DNA of 64,000 nt from Trichoderma breve. Lineage: Eukaryota > Ascomycota > Sordariomycetes > Hypocreales > Hypocreaceae. The notes under the pieces were generated by a model, which saw only the letters and a list, made by a program, of their open reading frames with translations, was not told where the DNA came from and ran no database searches. The number at the start of each line of letters is the position of its first letter. Positions within the stretch are counted from its first letter, which is position 1. The position numbers were made by a program, and so were the translations under genes. The DNA is taken from NCBI RefSeq assembly GCF_028502605.1, contig NC_079233.1:2604001-2668000 (forward strand), written 5' to 3'. This document shows positions 32,979 through 44,032 of the stretch, piece by piece.

Positions 32979-33375
32979 CTCGCCCCAGCGCTGCTGAATC
33001 TCTATCAAATTCTGCCTTCGATTCACTTCAAGATAGTGCTGAATCCACGTATCCACGCTGCCTGAAAGCCACTTTCTTCTCGAGCAACTGCTGATCAGTT
33101 CCAAATTCACTCATGTACGCCACCTGCATCTTCGCCTGCAGCCTGTAAGCCATGGCTTACCCCCGGCTTCGTTGAGCAGCTTATTTTCAAGGTTGATTTT
33201 TAATTTTTGAGCCTGTTTTTGTCTCTCTTTTGCCTATTTTTGCATCGCGTGAGCCCGACGAGAAGAAAAATCGGTTCATCCCAGCATTCGCACTTCTCAG
33301 TCGCTTCCCCCCGCTAGCACCGGCCAGGACCAGGATCTAAATTTTTTTTGTCAGCTTCTGCTATCGAGGTTCAAC

Positions 33376-34149
33376 ATGTCACTCACAACACACACTCAAA
33401 CCATGGCCGACAAGCCCCAGAACGACAACAACAACGCCGACGATGCGCTCGCCGACACTCCGGCGCTCTCCTACAGAGTGGTCACGCGAGACCAGGAAAA
33501 GCAGGATGCGCTGCACCTAGTCGCTGACAGCATCGCACAGCAGCGCCAAACCGCCTCTGCCGCCATCATCTTCAACCCGCTCTGCATCGCGGGGCTGTTC
33601 GCCATGTGTGCTGGTGCATATCACCAATACCAGCATGCAGGCCTTGGTACCCTCATGACAATGATTTGTGGTTCCATCATCCTGTATCTGTCGTTCGTTC
33701 GATTCTATACGTCTGGTTATATTCAGCGAGCCGAGGAGTTCAAATGGAAAGACTTCATCACTGGCCCTGACGGCAAGCAAGACACCGTCATTGCAGCCGT
33801 CTACGGCGACAACATCATCGGTACTGTTGTGCTGAGGCTGGAGGGAGAGGAGATAAACAAGAAGAAGAAGGACGCTGTACAGCCCAGCACAGTTGGTCGA
33901 GGCATCATCCGCGCCTGGACCACCAAGATGCGATACCGAGGAAAGGGAATCGGTTCGGATCTGCTGCATTACGCGGTCCAGACGACAGCCCGTGCGTTTG
34001 GCCCAACTGCCAGCGTCGAATTCGATGCCAACCACCCAAACAGCAAGCATCCCATTCCCGACATGTTTCTCAGAACATTCAAGAAGCGCCAACAAAGGGC
34101 AGACAAGGCGCTGAGACAGGCGTTGAACCATCAAGGAAAACCGAGATAA
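33376..34149 (+). CDS. Membrane-anchored GNAT-family N-acetyltransferase
   Basis: Intronless, 257 residues. A polar N-terminus (about 55 residues, Asn/Asp-rich) is followed by a hydrophobic hairpin (about residues 62-80 and 88-110, ending LYLSFVRFYTSGYI), then an acetyltransferase domain. The acetyl-CoA-binding motif A is visible as TTKMRYRGKGIGSDLLHYAV (R/Q-x-x-G-x-G/A type). A two-helix insertion near the start of the GNAT fold recalls the NAT8-like membrane acetyltransferases, but that link is by layout only. The tail is basic. A second Met at residue 10 (MADKPQ) could be the real start. Substrate unknown. Confidence 0.82.
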   Translation: MSLTTHTQTMADKPQNDNNNADDALADTPALSYRVVTRDQEKQDALHLVADSIAQQRQTASAAIIFNPLCIAGLFAMCAGAYHQYQHAGLGTLMTMICGSIILYLSFVRFYTSGYIQRAEEFKWKDFITGPDGKQDTVIAAVYGDNIIGTVVLRLEGEEINKKKKDAVQPSTVGRGIIRAWTTKMRYRGKGIGSDLLHYAVQTTARAFGPTASVEFDANHPNSKHPIPDMFLRTFKKRQQRADKALRQALNHQGKPR

Positions 34150-35205
34150 CGGTTACGTACACGGGTATCATGTAAATTAGTAGTACAATACAATAATAAT
34201 AGTAATGACAACCAAACATGACATCTACATTTTAGATGAAAGAGGCAATGATGAAACGTTGTGAATCGTCACACTTGTTTGTGTACAGCCTCGTGGTGAA
34301 CCTGAAGATTCCAGTACGGGAATTACTCGTACGATTCGCCCAGAAAAAGACGTTAAATCCGTATAGCATGTAGCACTACCTACCGATCTATGTATGTACA
34401 TAGCAATTGGCAATTGAGCATGCGACACTCTGTCTGGTGGGCGACAGAGCCACGTTGGCCAAGACACTTGGCGATGAAGGAATCTTTGCTTGGCAGTGGA
34501 GAAAATCGATGGTATCTGCTAGCAACACTAAGACAGTCTATTGTCCGTCCTTGAGTTAGAAAAAAAAAATCTTTTCTTTTCTCGTGTCGGAGTATCCCGT
34601 TGTTCGTGTTCTAGACAAACTATTAAAGTCGTCAAAGGGTCTTTCGGTGTCTTGAACCGTGATACTAAAAAGACAGTCAATGGCGAGAGTGAGTAGCTGC
34701 AACCAAGAGAAGCCAGGACCCGAGCACGTGGGAAAGGGACGGTGGCCAATATTGAATCGCCGGCTGAGACCCGTCCGGTAGAATGGCGACGGGCGCTGAG
34801 AGGGTCTTGGAGGGTCTTGGGAGGGTCTTTTGGTTTGTCTCCATCTGACAACGGTAGCTCACGCACGTGGGCGACTGGATCGTGTCTCAAAAGCTGGGTT
34901 TGCTGGTACTCCACACCAACCCTCACTCAGGACGCGCAATTATCGACGGTGACCAACGAGCGCATGAGCTGATGAGATTTTTTTGGGCTTCTTTTGTTCT
35001 TCTTTTTTTGGAGGAAACGAAAAATAGCTCCGAATCCCACATTGTGCAAAGACAACTTTTCGGACATTGGGAATGTGTTGGTGCTGACCTTTCGGATATT
35101 GGACAGAAGTTGGGTGCTAATGCGCTCATCTGCTGTTCATGCGCCAACCTCAATTGTGGTGCCAACTGCCATGGAATCAACTCGTCTCGCCTCTCAAGGG
35201 CCCGG

Positions 35206-35247
35206 TTTCACCATCGCTTTCACCATCGCTTTCACCATCGCTTTCAC
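35206..35247 (+). repeat. Tandem repeat, 12-bp unit, 3.5 copies
   Basis: TTTCACCATCGC repeats three full times plus a half copy without mismatch. Unit length is a multiple of three and would encode Phe-His-His-Arg, but no gene was supported here. Confidence 0.92.
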
Positions 35248-36050
35248 ACAACCAACGGGATTCAGAAGCAGCGGAGTGAAGCGGCCCCGGATTCAAACGA
35301 GGAAGGTCTGTAGATAAGAATCACTGAGTTTCACCATTCACTCGTATGCCTCGTAGCGAGCACCTGCACCACGTAGCACTCGGTAAAGTACGTGCAGATG
35401 AGAGTTCCACTAGAGATATCTTGGTAACAGATCCGAAGTGGACTCTCGTCTCACTTCCAGTGGTAATACATAAGGAGGCGTTCCCGCTCCCCCTCAAAGA
35501 AATACGGCCACTTGTTCTCACGACGGCTCTCGGGGCGAGGTGCTCGGCAACACGCTACGGCGAAAATCTCGGCTCCCCAGGCCCCCGTCTCTTGTAACTT
35601 ATTCATGTTGCTTATTAGTGCCCCAAGGTCTGGTTGTCTCGACTCGACATGAGCTTTTTACTCAGTAGCAGCAATGCCGTAGCTTGCCGTTGTTCATGAG
35701 TGGGTATCATTAGCTTTGGTGATGCGTCAATTGAATTGAGGATACCGTAGAGCAGCGACGGAAAATTTCGACAGAAGTGGCGCAACAAAGAACGGCAAAT
35801 TCTCCCACTAGAACATTGGCGTCTGCGCTGCCAGAACATGCCCTGAGTAGCCCGTGATCTGGCGTTTCGGTTACGTTTGGCGTGAGCTGAGCTGCACTTA
35901 ATCCATGGCTGTCCACTTGTGTGTCGGCGCAACTGGTTTGGCCGCGTGGCTGCTGAGTTTTTGAATGACAGAATTTCAAGCCATCAATGTCATTCTGCAC
36001 GAGCCGTAGTTGCTACAGTTGCCCAGCCGAGCCGAAGAAAGGCAGAGAGA

Positions 36051-36086
36051 GGAGAGGGAGGAGAGGGAGGAGAGGGAGGAGAGGGA
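36051..36086 (+). repeat. Tandem repeat, 9-bp purine unit, 4 exact copies
   Basis: GGAGAGGGA repeats four times; all-purine tract that extends on both sides (36040-36090). Such tracts can adopt triplex or G-rich structures. Confidence 0.92.
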
Positions 36087-39000
36087 AAAGAGCACGAGAG
36101 GACCGCCAGTAGTGGGCAAAGCTCCCTCCCTATAAACCGAGTCATTTCTGCAACAGACGTACAGACAGAGGTTAGCCATGAAGGTTTGGAAGCAGGGGGA
36201 GGCGGCTCTTTAAGTCGTTCAAGATGCAGTGATGCTTGGTCTCAACATGAATGCTACCACACATGCCAAGCATTTTGCTCGGGGCCGTCCGTTTCTCTGG
36301 TTGCTGCTTTTGTCGCCCATCCTGTTGTATGGTGCCTGTGATAGGCGGAGCTGGCAGCACTACCCAAGTCGACGACGCAAATTAGCGGCCGCTAAACATT
36401 CGCTGCCGAACGTTGGTGGTCCGCTTTTGGAGTGTGGTTTAGGGCTGGAACGCTGTAGTCTGTGCCCTCAGATGCCATGTGGAGTAGCGAGTTGTTCGAA
36501 GCAGGGTTGAGATTCGTTGCTCTCTCTCTGGCTGTGGTTGTCCCTACGGGTAATTGCACAGATGATTGATCACTTGTCACGCCGCTGTAACCGAGCAGTA
36601 GGTGCAGGCAGGTATTCGGTACAGGTCATCATACAGTACGCGTCCTTCCAGGCAGAAGAGGAGAGGGGAGGCTAGATAGAGGCGACCTCGTTTGCCCTCA
36701 ACATCCAGGCGACAAGCGACAACAGCAGCTCGTAGGGGGGTCGTGCGTGTTCCTAGATGCCAAGGCTCGCTTTGTGATAAGCTCATGGCAAAATATGGGG
36801 AGTCCATTGACTGCCATTCCGGATGAGGCGTGGCGTGGCAGCGATCCGGTTCGACATGGGAGGATCCAGAGCATGGAGTGGCACGAGCCAACGCTGGAGG
36901 ATGCCGTCATGCTGCTGCCGGTATGCAATAACCCGGGCGTAATATGCATCTATGCACTATGGCTCCAGCCCCGTGCGTAACGGTCCATCCAGTGCGGACG
37001 CTGTCGAGTCGACACTGTGCATCCACGCTCGCCAAAGGTCGCGGGTACACGGCCAGGATTCTGACGGACATGGCTTAGGGCTGCAAGAAGAGCGGGCAAG
37101 CTTCGACCAGCCGGTCCCCCGACCTGGCGGTTCCGTCGCTCTACCACTTTTCCGCAGTGATAACGTGCGTGGTGATATGTGAGAGTTGTGTGCAGGACTA
37201 CTGTATGGATGTACGTGTAGCAATAGTATCGTCGTATTGTGTGTGCGTGAGTAGGTGCTCAATATTACCAATTCATCCGTATCTGTGTTCTAGGCATGAA
37301 GCGGTCAGCCATGCAGAAGCTGGTGCATGCATTGATATCAGTTCATCCCACAGCATAGCATAGAGCATACAACACAACACAAACACAGCACAGCGGTGTG
37401 TATGTGTGATCCCGTGTTAGTGAACAACTTGGAACTCTCCATTCCCTCGTAGAATATTGCTTGGCACACAATTACACGTATAAGTGTATAGACTACATAC
37501 CAAGAGATCAACGGAACGGGAACGGGCTCCGCTGAGGGAACAGCTAGTAGTCAAAAAAACTTCCATTCAATTACGAAATACGAAATAACAGCAATGACTA
37601 CTATTAGCTTTGCCCAACTCTGGCTTCAATGGTGAAAACAGCATGGACTGGTCTAGACACGGTGAATGAATCCAGCCCTTCACCGCAACAACAAGCAACA
37701 AACAAAAAGACCACAAAGCACAGCCATCCCTGGCTCCAAACCCAAATGCCTCATACTGCCACAGGCAGAGGGAGGCCTCTCGCCAGTTCCAGATGCACGC
37801 AAACCGGCAGCTGTGACGTAGGATGACGATGCCGCCTGGTCGAATCCAGCTTGGCTCTGCGCATGGCCCGAGAGCCTCAAGCCCTCCGTTTTGCTTGTTT
37901 CAGTCCCAAAGTTGCAAGGCCATGCCTAGCCATGCCCGACCCCCATGCCGCTCGCCAATCACAGCCCCCGTATATATGCATCTGGCAAGTTGTTCACTCC
38001 CTCTGCCGATCCCCATAGTCCCGGCTCCTTGCTCCGTGTTTAGTGCCGTCCTAAAAGGAAAAAATGGCAAAAATTCCCACCTCAGCACGCCCCAGGTGCC
38101 TCCAACGTATATCGCTCATAGCCACCGCTCTCACCAGGTTCATCCGCGATACTTCATCTCTGTTATGGAGAGACAACACCAGGGCTAATATCGCGCCCGC
38201 TGGGGTGCCCATGCCCGAGATGCAGCCCGGGATAGAAAATAATCACGGCAGGACTTTTTCTCACGCTTCCTCTCACTGTTGCCGCTGCATCAATCAATTG
38301 CCTCCTTCACTCCCCTCAACAATGTCCATTCAGAAGCCCTAGCCCCAGGATGGATCCAATGCCGCGGTATGGCACGGCTTTAGTATCGAGAGCCACCTCA
38401 TTCTCATTGTTGCACCGCATGTGATGCCGTTCTACTTCCTAGAAGGGTATATCCGCATTCGCACCAAAAAGAGCCGGGCAAAATCAAAGGCTTCTCCATC
38501 CTGCGTCAGACGTGTAGTCGCCGACTCCTTTCTCCTCTTCTCCCCCCTTTTTCACAATGTCAGTAATAATAGGCAGAGGTATTATTTTGTCGTTCCAAGT
38601 TGTGCCCTACTTGAACGGTATTTCTTTCCAAGCGCGTTAGCCCTATTTGCACTCTTCTAGCTGCCTGTAAATAATCTGCTAGAGTCAATGCATGCCCTAT
38701 CATCCTAAAGGGGGGTGTGCCCCCTTGACGTCCTTGTTGTTTCATTGTATCTTTACTTACAAGTTACAATACCACCGCTATTGTCATAAACTTAGCTCAA
38801 GGCCTTCAGCTTTTCCATATAGAATGAAAGCTCGCGAAGGGTTTGCCCTTAGTCAATAAGTCAAGACTAATCCCGATGCCCTACTGCGTACGGCAAGCCC
38901 TAGGTCCTTGACTTTTGATCACTGGCTCTGTCTGTTTCTCAATTCTCCGTCACTTGTCTCCAAAAATGCCTCTGTATATTTACTTGCAATATGGGTTCGT

Positions 39001-39320
39001 CATATCAAAGAAATAACTCGATGAAAGGGTTGATCGTCTCTTCAGCATTGCTCATTCGAGTCCGACAAGAATAGGGGTAATGGTACTGTCACACACTCAA
39101 CTCTACCAAAGAAAGCCCTACATCAGCGGAAGGTCCAGTACACTCTCCTCTCCTTTCTTTTCGCTAACTTGTCCAATGATAGTATTTAACTTTAGCATAC
39201 AATGATTGCATTCCTCCTGATCAAAAGGCTTCTCGAAGACCACCCATACTATTACGTATCCCTTCTTGATGCTCAACACGATGTATTCGGCACGATGTGA
39301 AATACGGACGAATAACTATA

Positions 39321-39411
39321 CACATTCTATAAGAAAAGTTCCTATCAGGAGATCCTTGAGCGCACATTCCATAAGAAAAGTAAAAGAATCTTGTCAGGAG
39401 ATCCTTGAACG
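39321..39411 (+). repeat. Imperfect tandem duplication of about 42-49 bp
   Basis: Copy 1 (39321-39362) and copy 2 (39363-39411) share CACATTC-ATAAGAAAAGT and TCAGGAGATCCTTGA-CG; copy 2 has a 7-base net insertion. Located in the A+T-rich, gene-poor stretch. Confidence 0.8.
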
Positions 39412-41240
39412 GATTACTCAACAGCATCTCTCTGTGAGGTGATTGAGAGCCCTATCCAAGTTGCTGCTGATCGCACAGACATAGGCAATTCAACACTATC
39501 TTCCTCTTCACCTAGACTCCAAAGGCCAGCCATAGTCAAATATCTGCTAAGTTGCTCTAGAGAGGGATGTAAGATAATCAGAGTCTTCGATTAATGCCTC
39601 ACTATCACTTGTATGTGAGACAGTGGCCTTCCCATGGCTATGATCTCCAGGTCTGTTCTCTATCATTACCGCCTCCGACAATCTACTAGTGTAGATAATA
39701 GGTCTCTACAAAGACCGAAAGTCTGGGAGAAAGTAAGAAGTAGATAACTGCTAAGTAGAGGCGCTGCTCATAAGTTCTATATCCTATCAACGTGGGTGCA
39801 GCGATAAAAAACAGAACCGTTAGTAGCCTACAATTATTATCCTGTATAAAGATACGGCGGGGAAATAAAAGGCCTCCAAGGTCTATCACTTGCAAAATGC
39901 ATACCTGTGTTTTACATGCATTGCACAGAGTACTGAAATGATGAGGTAATTTTTTTTTTTTTCCATATGCATATACATACGTAAAGTGTAGCATCACATC
40001 TTAGTTCATCCTTCACAATATAACTTACTCTCCTTAACTCGTCTTCCCGTTGTCGTCTTGTGCACAATCTGTCGACTGTCCTTGACCAAAACACAAACAA
40101 AACCGGGGGATCCAAGTAAATCAAATATCTTACCTCACCCTTCACTAATCTTCTTTTTGCTCACTCATTCAAACAAAAGCTAATTTAAGGCAACATCAAC
40201 TCAAGCTTCCTCCTCCTTCAAGGGTTAGGCCGGTTAAATAATGTTAATTATATATTCCAAGAAGTGTATCATCGATCATGACGAAAGGTAAGTGGGATGA
40301 TATCAGACAAATTTGAAAAAGCAAAACAAAAATATGGTAAATCTCAGGAATAAGGAGTACAACAAGAGGATTGCCAAGTCAAGGAGGCAGATAAACGGCT
40401 CTGTAGCCACTCCCCTGCCTCTAGGTACACAGTGAAGACAGAATTTACCTCTTTACTCGATGAGAATGGAAGGAGGCCTCTCTTTATCTAGCTCTAATAC
40501 AAGCCACAAGGCCTTACTTGTTCCGAGACGCCCCCTTCCCACCATCTAACTTCCAGGCTTCTGACAGTAGGAAATATACGAGGTGGAAATGACTGTTAGT
40601 TTTGCACGACAACCATCTTATCAGTTCAAGGCTACTGGACTTTTTTTATTAGAAGTTGCTGTTGAGGTAGTGCAATACTATAGTATGAGCTAGAATTCGC
40701 TTGCCTGCCAGGCATTACCACTCTTGTAGTAGTTTTGCCAAAGCTTCTCCAGGTCTGCTGTTTTGCCGTCAACCATCTATTTATTACTGGGACCTAGTGT
40801 TAGATCAACGAATCCAACAAAGTATTGAATGTCAGTATCAGATTGTCTTTCTAGTGCCCCTTTCCGGTCCATTTTGGGGCTTCGGCTCACACAGGGTGAT
40901 GGGCTTGTCTTACTCCAGAGGAATACATATCTCCGGTGACAGCTCGACTTACACACCCATGTCACTTAGGTAGCCCAATTACTCTGGGAGGTAGGCCCTG
41001 CTCAACACTCGAAACTGTTGCAGAAAACATAGGGTTCCATCGTGAACTCTGTCATAGGTAACGCACATGTCACAACGGGGGACAGTGTACAGTGCAAAAA
41101 CAGCATGGCTGTAGTGGTATTGCCAATAAATAACTCGAGATGCAGCTAGTACATAAATATCAAATCTGCAGGTCCGTTATGCAGACGTATAGACTAGTAA
41201 ATACTCCAAAGCACCATGTCCAAAAGAGGTATCATATCCA

Positions 41241-44032
41241 TCATGACGAACCAGCGCCTACCTGTAGCTTGGCCTGCACAACCAGCAGATCCGTCGTCAC
41301 ACCACTAGCAACAAAGTGGGAAGCAAGGGTACCCAAGCAGCTCTGCACATCCTCTCTCGGTCTGTTTGCAAGCTTTCCTTCATCCAACTTGACTCCACCG
41401 CTGCGGCTCAAAACAACCAAGGTTGGGTTCGAGACATCCGTCTCGGTGGCGCTAGGAGCTGCGTCGGCATGGCTGAGCAGCTCTTCAACTGTGGGAGCAA
41501 CAGAGAACTTCTCAACCTTGATCCGGGAAGCTGTATCGCGGGGAAGCTTGCCCATGACTGCATCAAGAATGTTGTCGCCTGCTGATGCGGACTTCTCAGA
41601 AAGCTCAGAAACGTTGATGATGGTTGCAGTTACGCGCTCGCGCTCGAGCAGTTGGATAACCAATTGAAGAGCGAAATTGTCGTCGCGTCCACCAAAGTAG
41701 ACGAAGAAGATATTTTGAGTACGGGCAACAAGGGGGGCAGTCGGGAACTCGTGTTTCGCAACGTCATACGAGTATTGTCGGCGAGCATTGGCCTGTTCTT
41801 GGCCCTTGTTCTTGACGTCGTCTCGGCTTCGAGTGAAGAAGATGCCGACATTGTGGTCAATGGAGCGAAGAACCGACCTGACAAACGACAGATAGGTAGA
41901 TGCAAGCCTGTCTTCGACATTTGCAGAAGCAATAATCTGCGCATCTCCCATGCTACCGGTCTCGGTCCACGGCATGAGGAGGAGATCTGACGACATGTTG
42001 GATGAGCGGGAAACAAGAGCCTCTGCAAAGCGATCCTCCGGCATAATGGCAACCTCTCCAGAGGCTGAGATGTTGTGAAGCTGGCTGACGCTGCGGAAAA
42101 TGTTGACAACGGGATCGTGCCTGGTGTATTCGTCGACCTGAGCCACCGTCATGACGGAAGAGTCACGATCTGTCAATTCGAGGAGTCGAAGACCATGAGC
42201 TCGAACAGGACCTTTGAGTACGTCCTCGTAACTTCTCTTTGAGCTTTCTTCGGATGTTCCGCTTGGGGTTTCTACGAAGCGAGAGCTTCCAAATAACGAA
42301 AGAAGGTTGAGCAATGCGGGCATGTTGTCCAGTCTAAGGTAAACAAGTAGCCGCCTGATTCTCTGGGAGGTCGCATCTGTTTCAGGTGTGACGTTGACTT
42401 GGGTAATCGCAGCACCAGTATCCCAATCAATCTCGCCACGCTTCCAGGCGGCAATCTTCTTCTGATACCAAGGAGGGTAGAGGAAGGAGACGACGGGGGT
42501 TGTGAAGAAGGTGGTGAGAAGGGCCATGACGACAAAGATGGTAAAGGTCCTGACGCTGAGAATCTGGGCTTGAAGACCAATGTTCTAGAAAGTATAGATG
42601 TCAGCGTACTTCTTGGTAAAAAGGGCTGTTTCCGTATCAACTTACCAAAACAATAAGTTCCACAAGACCTTTGCAACTCATCAGGACACCAATGGCGAAT
42701 GATTCTCTCCAAACCAGACCATTCAGACGAGCCGCAAGAGACGCACCAATGATCTTGGTGATGAGGGCGACAAAGGTAGTAGCAAAGACATAGCCCCAGG
42801 CGGTTCCACTGTTGAGGAGGCCCAGATTGGTGCTGAGACCAGAGAGGGTAAAGTAAAGAGGCAGGAAAATGGAACCAACGAGATCTTCCATCTTCTCAAT
42901 GACACGGATATTGAAGCCATGCTCACGTGGAATCACCAAACCAACAACAAATCCTCCAAAGATGGGATGAATTCCAATGATTCCCGTGAAGAAGGCAGAG
43001 GTGAGAGCGATGAGGAGAATGAGGGCGATGGCACTCTGAGAAGGGCCATTCTCTAAGTTGTTCGTTTTCCGCAGCACAAATCGCAAGGTGGGTTTGACAA
43101 TGACAACGAGGAGAATGACATAGCCGATGGCAACGAGAAGAATCCACAGCGCCGTGAGTCCCTTGCCAGCGTTAACTAGAGCAACGCAGAGGGCCAGCAA
43201 GATCCATCCTAAGACACCATGTAAGTAGAAGTCACATGCCAACAAGATGCCAAGTTGTGCTTACCGACGACATCGTTTGCAACACCCGCAGACAGAGTAA
43301 TAACACCGACTGGGGTGTCGAGCAGCTTCAGTTCGGTCAAGATACGGCAAAGCACCGGGAAAGCCTAAAGGTCCCCATGTTAGCTTCACAAAACGGCGAA
43401 TTGGACAAGTCGAAGGACTTACGGTGATGGCAACTGCAATACCGACGAACAGCATATAGACGCTAAAGTCAATGGGCTTGATGCCGGGGTCATCGCGAAA
43501 AGCATTATAAATGCCCCAAGCCAGACCGCAGCCAACGCCAAAGGGCAAGGCCAATCCAGCAAAGGCGACGGAGGTGGCCACACGCCAGTTGCTCAGCAAA
43601 AATCGGACATCGGTCTCAAGACCAATCATGAACAGGTAGAGAACAAGACCCAAGTTTGCCACCAGAGTAAGGTTGGGGATTGAAGCAGCGGGAAAGATGG
43701 CATCCTTGAAACCGGGGATATGGCCCATTACAGAGGGACCAAGGATGATTCCTCCGATGACCTCGGCAATTACCCGGGGCTGACGGATCTTGGACAGAGG
43801 CCAATGCAGGATATGGCAGAGGATGACGATGAGTCCGACCTGTATGCGCCTGTGTCAACATTGCATGATATCAACTAGCAAGTGGAAAGGCTGTACTGAC
43901 CTGGATGATGAAGATGGTGAGAGGGTTCTTCGGATCGTACACGGACGGATTTGCGCCTTCCAGGACACCGCCTTGCGGCGCGACCCGGACGGTCGAGGTT
44001 GGCGCAGCTGAAGCTGTCGTTGCGGTCGCCAT
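41241..44032 (-). CDS. kha1: K+/H+ antiporter, Kha1 type (CPA2 family)
   Basis: Predicted 851 residues (yeast Kha1 873), five exons: 44032-43901, 43839-43423, 43364-43265, 43208-42646 and 42584-41241; introns of 56-61 bases at 43840-43900, 43365-43422, 43209-43264 and 42585-42645 keep frame. About twelve N-terminal helices form a cation/proton antiporter, with [33 protein letters not shown], the core ANDVVGW (ND motif) and the Lys-containing [13 protein letters not shown] cytosolic C-terminal half of about 400 residues follows, with a universal-stress-protein-like region ([30 protein letters not shown]). Yeast Kha1 works in Golgi-like compartments in potassium and pH balance. Located alone. 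Confidence 0.93.

Larger units (their letters stand above)
32000..33375. other. Shared divergent promoter region
   Basis: About 1.4 kb between the divergent phosphate transporter and GNAT genes. No supported coding region; a 145-codon minus-strand frame (32673-33110) has no recognisable domain. T-rich tract at 33180-33245 and an (A)-T8 run just upstream of the GNAT start. Confidence 0.5.
34150..41240. other. Gene-poor region, about 7 kb
   Basis: No gene could be supported. Frames up to 148 codons (for example 34867-35313) are mostly made of low-complexity or repeat-derived sequence. The stretch 38750-41100 is richer in A+T and contains a short tandem duplication and scattered protein-like but broken frames, suggesting decayed repeat DNA. 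CACGTG also occurs near 34725 and 34864. Confidence 0.5.

Noticed and set aside
33517..34134. 205-codon minus-strand frame
   Set aside because: Antisense to the GNAT gene, which shows an acetyl-CoA motif on the plus strand.
34867..35313. 148-codon plus-strand frame
   Set aside because: Includes the 12-bp tandem repeat (Phe-His-His-Arg units) and a T-rich tract; no domain, no start context, no splice partner.
36840..36870. tRNA-like B-box (GGTTCGACATG) near GGAGGATCC
   Set aside because: Does not match GGTTCRANNCC and no A-box or cloverleaf can be drawn; scans for other tRNA B-boxes on both strands were also negative.
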